The notes beneath the pieces are model-generated. The model was not told where the DNA came from and did no database searches. It saw nothing but the letters and a program-made list of their open reading frames with translations. The position numbers and the translations under genes are program-made. Positions 46,677 to 58,080 of a stretch of 64,000 nucleotides of DNA are shown piece after piece. The stretch is from Auriscalpium vulgare (lineage: Eukaryota; Basidiomycota; Agaricomycetes; Russulales; Auriscalpiaceae): assembly GCA_019915015.1 (NCBI GenBank), contig JAHBBC010000007.1:1753843-1817842 (forward strand), given 5' to 3'. Every line of letters starts with the position of its first letter. Positions within the stretch are counted from its first letter, which is position 1.

Positions 46677-48519
46677 ATGGGTCTCATCCGCCCCGCCACC
46701 CCGGGCTTCATCGTTACCCTCATCGCAACTGGGCTCCTAGCAGTCGTATCCTTTTCCGTCCCATGGTTCAAGTCCGTCTTCTTCCTCAGGGCGTCTCTCG
46801 CTGTGGAAGGCATCAGCGGCTCTATCACATTTGGCACGCTTGGATACTGCCTCGAGCTTTCTAACGGGACTACTTGCTCCAAACCCTCCGTGGGCTATCA
46901 ACTTAGTGCGCCCTAATAGTTTCCTGCGTGAAATAACAGTTACTGATTGTACCATCGTTCATTAACACAGACATCAATCAGCTTGTAGGCGACAACACGA
47001 AGCTGCAGATCCCCAATGTCGTCGTCAAATGGCTCACCTACGCTCTCGTCCTACACATCGTCGCGTTCGCCTTTGCAGCGGTTTCAGCCGTCTTTGGCCT
47101 GCTCGCGCACGTCCGCGAGTTTTCCATGACATGCTTCAGCACCTGCATCTCCGGCTTTGGAGCTGCGATCGCACTCCTCGCCTTCATCTTCGACCTCGCC
47201 TTCTTCTTCGTTGCCAAGTCTCGCATCAACGCTGTCAAAGGCGGCTCTGCGACCATGGGTAATGCCATATGGCTCACCCTCGCCGCATGGCTCTTGCTAT
47301 TTTTCAGTGGTTGCTTCTACGGCCTTGGCCGCTGTTGCGTTCGCCGCCGCCCGCGCGATAACCAGCGCAACGGCTCCGAGTGGAACCCGCCCGTGTCGAC
47401 GGGCCCCACTTACGAGGACCAGATGCGCCTTGACGCAGTCAAGGCGGAGGCGGACCGCAAGGCGCGCGCGAAGCAGGGAGAAGTCGGGCTCCCTGCGTTT
47501 CAGGAGTATGACCCGACGCAGCCACTGACCGCGGGCGACGAGGAGACCGGGCCAACGCTACCGTACCGCGACAATGGACCATACGGCCGCCAGCCTGTGC
47601 AGCAGGGTTACGCCGGCGGATACGCCCGCGCACAGCCGGGCACGCGCGCGGTGGACGAGTACTATGCCCCGGCCGTCGCCGCGCAGACGAACAACGCGTA
47701 CCCGCCGCAGCCCCGCCGGCAGCCGACGAACTCTTCTGGCCACACGCAGCAGACATCAGGGTATGCCCCGTCGAATTATGCGGGTGCCCACGCGATCACG
47801 ACGTCCGAAGCGGTGCCCGCCGGTGCGTATGGCGCAGGCGGGCAGTATGGCCCGGGGCACCAGCAGTACCCGACGCAGGCTACGCAGTACAGGCAACACG
47901 ACGAGTACGCTGCAGGATATGGCCAAGTGGCGCCGGTGAACAACTCCTGTGTGTACCCCCACGCTCATTACTCGTGTTTATTCGAGGGCTGAAATGTGCT
48001 CGTATTCTAGACAATATACCAGCGCCATCACACGCACAATACCCCACAGCCGATGCATACCAAGACCCGTTCCAGAGCCAGTACGCCCCTCCACCTGCCG
48101 CGCCGCTCAACACCGAGACCTACAATGCTACCGCGCTTCTTCCCGGCGCCGCGCGCACCGTCTCCCCGCCGCGTGCATACACGCATTCACCACCGCAGAC
48201 CTACTACACGCAGGACACAGGTGCGGGCGTAGGTGTCACGCGCAGCTACACGCTCGGTGGCGGTGGGTACGGCGACAACATCGTGCCGGACCTGCACGAA
48301 CCAGAACCCTCGCCCGCGGCGTCGTCGTTCCTCCCGTACCCCGGCAGCGAGCCGCCGACGCCGCAGCCGAGCGGCGGCCTGCAGCACTCCACGAGCAGGG
48401 TCAGTCCGACGAGTCCGCGCGGACCGCGCCCGATATCCAGCCCGATATACGACGACAGCCCCCCGCTGTACGACGAGGGGCTTTCGCATACGGCTCCGCC
48501 GCTCGCGGGCAAGCGATGA
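46677..48519 (+). CDS. PalI/Rim9-like tetraspan membrane protein
   Basis: Probable plasma-membrane protein of the PalI/Rim9 (SUR7-related) family, which in other fungi helps sense ambient pH through the Pal/Rim pathway. Three exons: 46677-46905, 46971-47948, 48011-48519; 571 aa. Four membrane segments: about residues 9-30 (FIVTLIATGLLAVVSF), then LTYALVLHIVAFAFAAVSAV, GFGAAIALLAFIFDLAFFFV and AIWLTLAAWLLLFFSGCFYG. The first loop has an extracellular Cys pair (YCLELSNGTTC). A cytoplasmic tail of about 370 residues rich in Tyr, Pro, Gln and Gly follows and ends LYDEGLSHTAPPLAGKR. The family assignment rests on topology and N-terminal pattern. Confidence 0.82.
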
Positions 48520-49376
48520 GGCCTTTCATCAGTGGGTAGATTGCGACCTGGACATGTGTGGAGAGCACCGCAGAGTTGCCTTCCCTGTTGATTGCTCTGA
48601 CTATTCATTGGACTGGAGATTGATCACGACATGATGCGACGGTTGTTACCTCGTATGACTACTTATTGTATTTGCGCATTCCGTGACTTGTTGATACTTA
48701 GGAAGAGAAGGAAACATACCCCAGCCTGACACAAGCCAGCTAAAAAGGTTGTCAAGGACGGAACTGAATGGGTTTCTGAGGCTCACGCTGTCCCTCTTCA
48801 CTTGACATGGGAGACAAGGCGTCAAGGATTACGCAAAACCCCGTACAAACAGGCATGAGGTATAGCGTACGATATGCATTAGGTAGGGCACAACGAGCGT
48901 ATGAGATATGTCATATACGGTCGCCGACCGATTTAGTGACCTGTCCAAGTGCATGTATTATATATCCGCATCTATATGCATTATGCACCCGTGAGATGGA
49001 TAGAGAGGACTTTCAGATGACTTACCGATGCAAACAGGACGATGTTGTGGCCGCATATGCCTCAAAGAGGGACCATTAATGGTTCTAGTCGTCTCGAGAG
49101 TGGTGCATTGAGGAACATTGATCAAGCTTTCAAGCTCAAAGGAGCTTGTCTTCGCTACAGTGGATTATTTTGCGGTCAGGTGTGTAATGAGACTCGAGTC
49201 CGCCCGGCGCCGCGGTCTGACACGGCTGGCACGATGGAACTGGTGAAGGAGTACTTCCACATAACCACCCTACACCTTCATTCTACAATGTGTGATTCTT
49301 CCTGTTAGTAAGTACATCACTCCCCCTTCTATGCTCCGGTCAGCGCAGCTCCAGAGTAAGTATCCATGCGACACGT
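48520..49376. other. Convergent intergenic region
   Basis: 0.86 kb between the 3' ends of the PalI-like and ureohydrolase genes. AT-richer than its surroundings, with no gene recognised. Confidence 0.5.
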
Positions 49377-50914
49377 TCAGAGTTCGTCAACCCATGGACT
49401 GCGCTCGTCGCGCGACTTGGGAGGCTCGGGCGACATCATCATCGAGAGGAAATCGTGCACGAAATCCGCGGCGGCGATGCTCGTGATGTCCGCATGGTCG
49501 TACGCCGGCGCGACCTCGACGATGTCCGCACCGCTGCAGGCAGGTTAATGAGCAACGGCATGCAAATAATTGTGGGGGGACGTACACAAAGTTGAGGCCT
49601 GCGAGCCCGCGGATGATGCGCTTGACCTCGCGCGTCGTCCATCCACCAGCCTCTGGCGTGCCCGCTGTGAATGCGTCAGCTGGCTCGACCTTGTACAGTG
49701 ACCATGCGCCACTCACTCGCAGGTGCAAGTCCGGGATCTGTTCAATAGGCGAGGGTGAGCAACGACGAGCGCGCCAGGGGCTGTTGAACGTACCGACAAC
49801 GTCGATGTCCAGGCTGAGGTACACCGGCGAGTCGCCAATGCGCTTCCTGATCCTGCGAATCACCTCTGGAATGCCGATGTCGTCCAGATCATCCGTCGAG
49901 ATGACCTTGAACCCGACCGACTCGTCGTTGGAAATATCCGCCGGGCCCTGCGCGTCAGATCAGCATAAATGCTGGGCGAGAAAAGCATGCCACGCACAAT
50001 CATTTTGCATCGGATGCCCGCATGAACGCTGTTGTTGGCTACGAGACCCTCTTCATTCGCGATGAAGAAAAAGCTGCCGTGCGTGATGCGTGCCTGCGCG
50101 GACGGCGAGATCGCGCCCGGGGACCAGGTGTCGAGGTGCGCGTCGAAGTGGATCACGGATATTGGGCCGTAGACTTTGTGCAAGGCGCGAAGGATGGGCA
50201 GAACGATAGTGTGATCGCCGCCGAGCCTGGCACGCGAGGTCAGCGCGGGTGTATGTGAGGAGGGGTGCAGGGACGCGTACGTGACGATCTTAGGGTGCTC
50301 CTTCTTGTCGAACGCAAAAGCACGCATGTCGCCTGTCAGCGCTTCACTTTCATTGCGCGCAACGTCGCGTTTCAGCAGTGTTGAGTACGCGACCTCCATT
50401 TGTTCCAGTGCGAGCGCATTGTCGAACGGATTCACCGGGACCTGCAAGATTATCAGTCGACTGATACCTGGCAAAGGATACCACGCACATCGCCGCAGTC
50501 GATGATCTTCGTGCCCTGCTCATACGGATTCATGCCCCACGACAGCGTATACGCGCGCGCGCCGTGCTGGCGGCGGCTCCCGACGCGAATGCCCGTGGGC
50601 CCAAAGCGCGTGCCGGGGCGGTACGTGACGGCGGTGTCAAACGGCATACCGAGCACGGCGATGTCGAAGGCGGCGGCCTCGTCCTCGAGGCAGCGCACGT
50701 ACTCGAGATGCGAGAAAGAGAGCGGGCCTGTGTAGACGAGGTCCGCCTGCGGGCCGTACTTTTCAAGCCACGTTTCCGATCCGGGTGCAGGTGGCTTCGA
50801 GTTGAAGAGTTGCTGGTCTGGGTGGAGGGTCGAGTGCTCGTCGGCGTGCACGTGGTGGGCGGCGGCGCGCAGGACGGCAGCGGACAGGGCCAGCGAGACG
50901 ATGGCAGACTTCAT
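49377..50914 (-). CDS. Secreted agmatinase-type ureohydrolase
   Basis: Binuclear manganese enzyme that releases urea from a guanidino substrate, probably agmatine. Seven exons: 50489-50914, 50281-50441, 49998-50226, 49794-49947, 49717-49737, 49586-49664, 49377-49533; 408 aa. The start MKSAIVSLALSAAVLRAAA is a clear signal peptide, so the enzyme probably enters the secretory pathway, unlike cytosolic arginase. Metal ligands: LGGDHTIVLP, HFDAHLDTW, and SLDIDVVDPGLAPATGTPE. The last motif is assembled across the 21-nt microexon 49717-49737. The substrate loop RPGTRFGPTGIR favours agmatinase over arginase. Confidence 0.92.
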
Positions 50915-51420
50915 CGCTGTGGACGTGGGGAGTCAGAAAGCGAGCTACACGCTTATCGGTGTAGCGCGCGGGTCTATATGCAGCGTGGATGCACATCCCC
51001 ACGATGGAGGCAACTGACCACTACTAGTAGGGCATGCATCGGGATCGCTGGGAAATGCTCGCGGTACTTGCGGAGACCTGGGTACTTACGAGGATGCCAG
51101 CGAGTATGCCGTGCCGCAGGACAGTCGACCCCCGGCATCAGATTCAACATCGCCGTTGTGTATACACTCACGCGAGTCGACGAGTCTATTAGTATTCAGA
51201 CAGCGTCCGACTCAGACTAGGCGCATGGACATCGCGCGCCACGGTCGGTCGTCTTCTGATGAGCCTCGGAGGTAAGTAGCTGAAGCATGCGTCTGTCGAT
51301 GCGACGCGTACGTATATTTCGCGCTGTTTGAGTCACGTCGGGATACATACCAGTGCGTTGCCGTACTAGTAAGTAGTAGCATGTGGCCACGTCGGCCCTC
51401 GCCAACTCCAAGGAACTATT

Positions 51421-51456
51421 CCGAGTCAAACCTTCATACCGAGTCAAACCTTCATA
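51421..51456. repeat. Perfect 18-bp tandem duplication
   Basis: CCGAGTCAAACCTTCATA occurs twice without a gap, 370 bp upstream of the LysM start codon. Confidence 0.95.
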
Positions 51457-51722
51457 CTAAACCCCTACCTCACTGTCCCAGAGCGTTAGTCATCGTGACT
51501 ACCGCGAGAGCAGCGCGGTCTGTTCATCCCCTTTGCATGGCCTTGGCTATGGCAACTGCGGGCTCGATGCGCCGCGCCTCGAAGCTCATTCGTTTCGATA
51601 TTGGCCCATCAACACAATTTTTTTCTCTGGCGCCCTGCTCTTTGACTCCGTGTTCTCAGCGCTCACTGCGTCGCTGAGGCGAACATGAATCTAATTCCCT
51701 CTCGCGCCCCGGCTGGCGTACG

Positions 51723-51729
51723 TATAAAA
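51723..51729 (+). promoter_or_regulatory. TATA box of the LysM gene
   Basis: TATAAAA within CGTATAAAAGGGC, about 100 bp upstream of the ATG at 51829, a normal fungal TATA position. Confidence 0.7.
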
Positions 51730-51828
51730 GGGCAAAGTTTCTGCTGGGTCAGTATCGTCTCCTCTGGAACGAAACCCCCGCACACACACGCACGCAGCTC
51801 TTTCTTCTCCACCGCTCATCCTATCAGC

Positions 51829-52380
51829 ATGCTCGCCGCACAGAAGCTCGTTGCCTTCGTCACTCTGCTCGTTATGGGCTTTGGCGGCGCGAAGGCGCAG
51901 GACAACTGCGCGCGCCAGTACACTGTGAGCTCTGGCGACACCTGCGACGCGATCTCTGCCGCGCAGAACGTGTCCACGTAAGTGCACCGTCCTTTTTCAG
52001 CCTTTTGAGGCGCGCCGCTGACGCCGGTGTGGAAACCGCAGCTACCAGCTTGCAACGGTGAACAAAGCCAAGATCGACGCGGCGTGCGACAACCTCGCCG
52101 TCGACGAGGTGCTCTGCCTCGGCATCACGGGTCAGGACTGCTCGACGGTGCATGTCGTCGTGAGCGGCGACTCTTGCGGCGTCATCACCGACGCCGCGGG
52201 CATCCCGCTGAGTACGCTTCTTGCGAACAACCCGAACGTAAATTCCGACTGCTCGAACATATACCCCGGAGAGGTATTATTCAGCCTTCGGACGTGTATG
52301 GGCGGATGGCTGACCTGGCTGCAATGTGGCAGGTTCTGTGTTCGTCGTCCACGATCTTCGTCAACGGGACGTCCACTTGA
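51829..52380 (+). CDS. Secreted protein with two LysM (CBM50) domains
   Basis: Small secreted chitin-binding protein; in other fungi such proteins mask chitin from hosts or competitors. Three exons: 51829-51977, 52042-52273, 52333-52380; 142 aa. Signal peptide MLAAQKLVAFVTLLVMGFGGAKA. LysM 1 begins YTVSSGDTCDAISAAQNVS and LysM 2 VVVSGDSCGVITDAAGIPL, with NPNVNSDCSNIYPGE. The spacing of Cys residues suggests disulphide-stabilised domains. The short tail contains an NGT glycosylation sequon. There is no catalytic domain or membrane anchor. Whether it acts as an effector cannot be told from sequence. Confidence 0.93.
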
Positions 52381-52737
52381 GGAATGTGCTGAACTAGAAT
52401 ATATGGAGGATGACAATGGAAAGCGATGCCCAATGAAATGAGAGCATACCGTTTCGGCCGTACAGATGTCTCGCCAGCGCAGTAGCTGGGCTATCTATCA
52501 GATGGCAGTGTGAGCCTATTCCATAAGTATTGACGAGCACTAGCGCGCCTTCCTCAAAACATTTACGACTGGAATTGAACTCGTACGACGACGGATCCTG
52601 CCCGCCAGCAACACACCACAGATCAGCCATACAATCAAACATATACCACGAGGGCAGCCCACCTCAAATAACAGTACAAAGATAGGATAACGGCACAGCA
52701 ACACACCATACGCAAATAACATATAAAGATACACACC
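52381..52737. other. Convergent intergenic region
   Basis: 357 bp between the 3' ends of the LysM and SIF2-like genes; nothing else recognised. Confidence 0.5.
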
Positions 52738-54897
52738 TCAAGCAGACTCCGTCTTCCGCTGCAGCGCAGGCAGCCGCTTCACATCAATCACGCCGACCTT
52801 CCGTGACTCCAGCGCCATCGCGATGCGGTCGATGTCGCCAGTCTGCTGCCAATCGATCTCAAATATGGACCGCTTCTGTGGTTCCGAGCGCCACGACCAG
52901 ACCTTCTCTTGCTCCTGCACATGGAGCATGTTAGCTCTCAGGCACAGACAAGGTAGAGTGCGCGCGGACGGACCTTGACGTTGTATACGTGCAGCCACCC
53001 ATCGCCGCTGCCCGTGGCAAACCATATGCCGTCCGGGCTAAAGGTAAGCGTGTAAATTGGCCGCTTGTGGTTCGCGAAAACCTTCAGGCACGCGCCGGTC
53101 TCCGCGTCCCAAAGTCGAGCAGTCTGGTCGAACGACGATCTGCGCACCGTGTTAGCCTTACCCGATACATCGATGAGACACGACTCACGTCGCCACGATC
53201 ATCTGGTTTGGTGACGCCGCTTGCGGACACCAGCTGACGCCGTTAACGGAGTTCCGGTGGCCCGCCAGCACGACGGCAGTGTTAACGAAGGTCGTCTTCG
53301 GAGAGACGGGCGCAATGTCGCTCGCGCGCCATATGCGCGCAGTGTGGTCGTCTGAGCATGACGCGAAGTGCGAGCGTGTTTCGTTGAATTTCACTTGGTT
53401 GATCTCGTTCCCGTGTCCACTATGCAAGGTGAGCGCATGAATCGTCTTAAGAGAAGACGGGACGCACCAGAACGATGTCCGTGGAATGTCATGGTCGATG
53501 TGGAGGACGTGGATCATGCGATCCGCACCACAGATGGCGTAATTTTCATCGTCCATCCAGTCAACGTCTATGAGGCTATCCTCTACTTTGACCTGCCGAT
53601 GCAGTCGCCGTGCTTTGATATCCCATACGCAGGCTGTATGATCGAGGCTAGCCGACAGTAGCCATCGACCCGACGGAGAGAACCGCGTCGCAAATATAGG
53701 TCCCTGTGTTTAGCAGCTCAACGTCGACATCCGGGAAGGACAGCATCAGACTCACTTTGTGTGACGAGCTTGTGTAGTACCGCTCCCCCCCTTTGGTGCA
53801 CACACGAAGGCAGGCATCAAAAGAACCGACAGAGAGGAGGGTGCCGTCGGAGTTCCAGTCGAGAGATGTGAGGTCGCCTTCTTCCTGTCGAGCGTCAATC
53901 AATGTCACAGGCCCGTCTTGAACAGGTGGTGCTGGAGACCCATCCTTGGGAGGCCCCGGAACGTTCCACAAGTAGACAACAGCATCCTTCGAACTTCGGG
54001 CAACGACATGAGCTTCAATAACAGTATGAGACTGAGCTACTATTACCCAGATGCGAGCAGATTCGATTGCGTAGGATTCCAGGCGCATACGAAAACCTTA
54101 AATACCTAGCTCGCGAACAATGTAGGGGTAGACATGGTCGTAGACGTACCTCGGTGTTGTGCGCAGACAGAAGCTGGATCGTCCCTGGGTCTATCTCGGT
54201 GTCTTCTGGTCCTGGCGACTTCGCCCGCCTCGACGTCTTCATTGAAGCATCATACATTACGGCATCAGTTGTGATGTCACTGTGCGACTCGTCTTTCTTG
54301 ACCTTTGAAGACGCTGTGGAGACGGTGTATGAGACAACGTGACAGCTTTGATTGCATCTCTGAATACAGTACTAGTAAAGAAACGCACGATCGGGTGTCT
54401 GTTCCAACGCGGAAGCCTCGGCTTCAGTATCCGTCTTCACGCGCTTCTCAGAACGTCCGTCGTCGGTGGCGGGCGTACTGGCTTTGCGTTTGACAGAGTC
54501 GAGGATGTCCGCAGCAGCAGAGCTTGAGATAGCAGGGACTGTGTGTTTGACGGAGGCGGGGCTCAGAGAGCACACGTGTGTTTGTAGCAGAGAAAAACCG
54601 GTCGAGCAGTTTGCCGTGAGGTCGCTTCCTTGCCAGTGCGCCTCTACTTCCATGTAGAGGAGGGCCTTGATGAGTAGCTCGACGAGTTCGCCTCGGGGAA
54701 TGTGCTTAGTGAAGTTAGATGAATGCTCGAGGCGTCCTTCGTGTCGAAGGCTGAAAGCAGTGTGTCGGAAACCTGGCAGATGTCAGCATGGTGGGTGGAC
54801 ACGAAGACGTATGCATGTGCCCACCTGAGTCCTGCAGATACGCGTAAATGAGGCAGTTGACTTCATCGGCGTTGACAGTTAAGGGAGCGGATGCCAT
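52738..54897 (-). CDS. LisH-WD40 protein of the TBL1/SIF2 family
   Basis: Probable subunit of a histone deacetylase co-repressor complex (Set3C in yeast, NCoR/SMRT in animals), nuclear. Nine exons: 54825-54897, 54389-54772, 54150-54313, 54047-54096, 53756-53993, 53468-53703, 53189-53419, 52974-53139, 52738-52914; 572 aa. The N-terminal LisH reads VNCLIYAYLQDSGFRHTAFS and continues PRGELVELLIKALLYMEVEAHW as in TBL1. A basic nuclear-localisation-like stretch (VKRKAS..EKRVKTD) follows. At least seven WD repeats are visible (SGSKDAVVYLWN, SASLDHTACVWD, SCSDDHTARIWR, SFDQTARLWD, SGDGWLHVYN). Confidence 0.9.
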
Positions 54898-55205
54898 GTA
54901 GAATCCTGCTTTTCGGGTGAGACGAGCCTGAGGCCTAAGGATGGCTGGCCAAGCGGTGCAGAGAGCGAGACGAGACTCGAGAGCGCGTGCAAGTCGACGC
55001 GTCGACTCTGCGAGGTGGGCGGAGATGGAACTTTTGGTAATCAGCTCTCAGGGGCGCCCGGACCGTACGCGGACTCGGCCCGCGACTCGCATGTGCCGTG
55101 CCGGCACGGAGATAATCCACTTGCGAGTGCGCGACATGCTTGCTCAGCCAGAAAGCCTCCTTGGACATCGACCACCTGCAGTCCTCGACACCTCGGAGAA
55201 TCTCG
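54898..55205. promoter_or_regulatory. Bidirectional promoter region, SIF2-like / DCAF11-like genes
   Basis: 308 bp between divergent starts of two WD40-protein genes. No specific elements assigned. Confidence 0.45.
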
Positions 55206-57793
55206 ATGTCGCGCCCCGGAATGTGGGACATGGAGGTCGAGGACGAGGACGATGATGATTATGTGCCCAATCCCATGGACGAGGAGGACGAGGAGGACGA
55301 GCTCGCACAGCAGCTGGCTCAAGAGTCTGAAGCCGATAGTTCTGGCAATGTCCGGATAGGTGCCATTCTACGCAGTGCGCCCGCCCCTTCTCAGTAATAT
55401 TGTGACCGATCCTCACGGGCTTTCGTCCCTCAGCCATGATAGAGCTCAACGCGCTCTCTGGGAATACCCCGGAGGACACTCCAGTCGGTGATGACGCCTC
55501 GGGAGTTCGCTTTCTCTCTTTGGAACAACTTCTGAATCGTGTTGGAGGTTTCAATGTTGCGGCGTTGGAGCGGAATGGCGAGCTTGCGCGCGAAGCTGAG
55601 GTCGCAGTTGACGAGGAAGATGACGACGAGGCAGATGGGGAGGATGTGGAGGAGCCGGAGGAGGAATATGTCTACAGCTCTCAGGCACATAGGCGCGAGG
55701 CCCCTCGTTGGTTCAAGCCCGTTACAGAGCCGCAAGCGACTGGAGTGCAGCTACTCTCGAGCGGTGAGTATGGTAGGGTGCGGCACAAACTACGAGCGCG
55801 TTCAGGGCAAAGGAACATCGCCCGGATTATCCAGTCTCGCTCCAATGGCTCGCGCAGACCATACCGAGAAGATCTCTCTGGGGTAAATCTTTGTTCCATT
55901 TCTCTGTTCACTCGCAGCTAAATTACCCACTGCAGCACCTCATTCCTAATTCGAAAGGGACAGCCGTGGCATCTTATGACTATAACGTCTACTGTGGTCA
56001 ATTCTCTGGGGGTACGCGCGCATGCAAAGGTGATGTTCGCCAGCACTCATGTCTGCCGCAGATTCCTCGTTCTACTACACATGTTGTCAAGGTGCGCTCT
56101 ATCTACATCCCTTTGCCGCTCATCCTAAGCATCTTCAAAGATTTCAAGCTCCATGTATATGACACGACCGCGCCACCACTTAAGCCAGAACCCCCAAGAG
56201 TCGAGCTCGTCGGTCGGCGGCGTCGTGTGCAGGTCAACCATGAACAGACAACCATGACGGAATTGAAAACCATCCAGGGTAACCCTGGGCAGTGGACGGT
56301 GACCGACTCACATCTGAGCTCCGACAATGAAAGGCAAGTCGCGCCCAGATTATCGTCGCAGTTGTAACTCACCTGTCAGCGAAATAGAATCATCTATTCC
56401 TCAATTGTAAGTGGCTAGATCAGGTATTGAGCAGCCTGCCAATGACGGTTTAGACGCCAACTGTTTACATGGCGACAACGTTGGACTCCTCAACGAAGCA
56501 AGTGGCGATCAATTTCGCCGATCCGCGAAGACGACGGACACTGTGGGGATACGACGAGGGCTTTGGCATCTGGAGTTGTCGCTTCTCTGCGGATGGCAAT
56601 GAAGTTGTAGCCGGCGGGAGCGGCAAGATTTTCGGTAAATAATCTCACCTATTCTTGTTCGTTGGCAGATCTCTGACTATGAACAGTTTATGACCTTCTA
56701 GCAGACAAGCGAACTGTTAAGATCGAAGCGCATGGAGACGACGTGAACAGCTGTTGCTGGGCCGACACTGCGTCGGGTAACGTCCTCATAAGCGCGTCGG
56801 ACGATACCTTTCTCAAAATTTGGTGTGTCTCGGTCATATAACGATCCACGAATTTGGTATTGATAGCATACAGGGACCGCCGCTCTCTTGGCTCGTCACC
56901 CAAGCCATCCGGTGTGTTGATAGGACATACAGAGGGCATTACGAATGTATCCGCCAAAGGCGATGGCCGCTACGTCATATCCAACGGGAAAGACCAGGCG
57001 CTGCGACTATGGGACTTGCGCAAGATGCGCACGAATGCCGAGTATGAGGCCGTCGCTAACATCGACTACGGCATCCGGAACTTTGACTACCGGTGAGTAT
57101 ATTTTACTCGCACTTGCGCACGCTCGCTCACGCATGAGCACATGCTTTCGCTGATCTAGGTACTCGCACTATCCCAAGCCACGGAGGCTGGCACACCCGC
57201 ACGACTGCAGCGTTATGACCTACCGAGGGCACAGCGTGATGCAGACGCTCATCCGGTGCCACTTCAGCCCCGCTGAGACTACCGGGGGGCAGTACCTTTA
57301 CTCAGGATCTGCCGACGGGCGCATCCATGTGAGCATCTGACTTCTCATCAAAAACCCGTTTGCTCACTGCAGCGATGGCAGATATGGTCGTTGGACGGGC
57401 AGGTCGTGCAGGTGCTAGACCGCTCGCAAACGCTTCCGATGACCTTTGACCCCTCCGGCCCCGAACCTGAGGACACAACGGGCGCGTCGAACAACGTTTG
57501 CGTGCGCGACGTCAGCTGGCACTCTCGTGTACGTCATCTTCTACCTATTGACGTTGGCTGCGCAAGGGCCCGCTCATGCAGCGGTCTAGGAGCCTGTCCT
57601 TATGAGCGCCGGCTGGGAGAGCGGGCGCGGCGGCAGCATGGTGGCGCGGCACGAGTGGAAGGGCCTCGCGAAGATGCCCGGCGCGCTCGAGGACTACGTG
57701 ACGAGGCACAAGGCGGAGACGGAGGAGGTCGCCTCACGGCGAAGGGTGTCCACGCGCATGCCTGGGCAGTTTGAGACGGATCCCGACGAGTAA
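55206..57793 (+). CDS. WD40 protein of the DCAF11/WDR23 (LEC14B) family
   Basis: Putative substrate receptor of a CUL4-DDB1 ubiquitin ligase. Twelve exons: 55206-55359, 55434-55882, 55936-56011, 56062-56091, 56141-56333, 56388-56406, 56454-56634, 56687-56822, 56874-57092, 57160-57328, 57382-57528, 57590-57793; 658 aa. Exon 6 is a 19-nt microexon and exon 4 has 30 nt. The intron 56334-56387 is a GC-AG intron (donor AG|GCAAGT). The N-terminus is very acidic (DEEDEEDELAQQLAQE). Family blocks include VASYDYNVYCGQFSG, GNPGQWTVTDSHLSSDNER, PTVYMATT, FSADGNEVVAGGSG, GHTEGITNVSAKGDGRYV and KDQALRLWDLR. The tail has a SWHSREPVLMSAGWESG block and ends FETDPDE. Confidence 0.93.
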
Positions 57794-58080
57794 GCGGGTG
57801 AGCCATGGCCGCGGGGCTGGTGGAAGTACACAGGGCCTTTGACCTGGACAATTGTTGTAGGAGACATTTGTACCTGTAGCTACATGGAGCACATATTCAA
57901 CGGAGCATGTCACGGCCGATTGATGCTGACTCCTGCGCTTAGCGTGGAAATGTCATTAGATGGGTAGTGTACATGTATAAGGTGATCTGGGCTTAGGCGC
58001 GGCGCCACAGCTTCTCTTGCGGACTGCCCTCATCCGCCCACAAACCCCACATATCTCAAGTGACACGCCAGACGATCTTG

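Larger units (their letters stand above)
50915..51828. promoter_or_regulatory. Bidirectional intergenic region, ureohydrolase / LysM gene
   Basis: 0.9 kb between divergent genes. It holds a perfect 18-bp tandem duplication at 51421-51456 and a TATA box at 51723-51729 for the LysM gene. Confidence 0.6.

Noticed and set aside
56270..56310. GNPGQWTVTD in the DCAF11-like gene as another APH relic
   Set aside because: This is a conserved block of the DCAF11/LEC14B family itself; the resemblance to PGQWTAEGL is chance.
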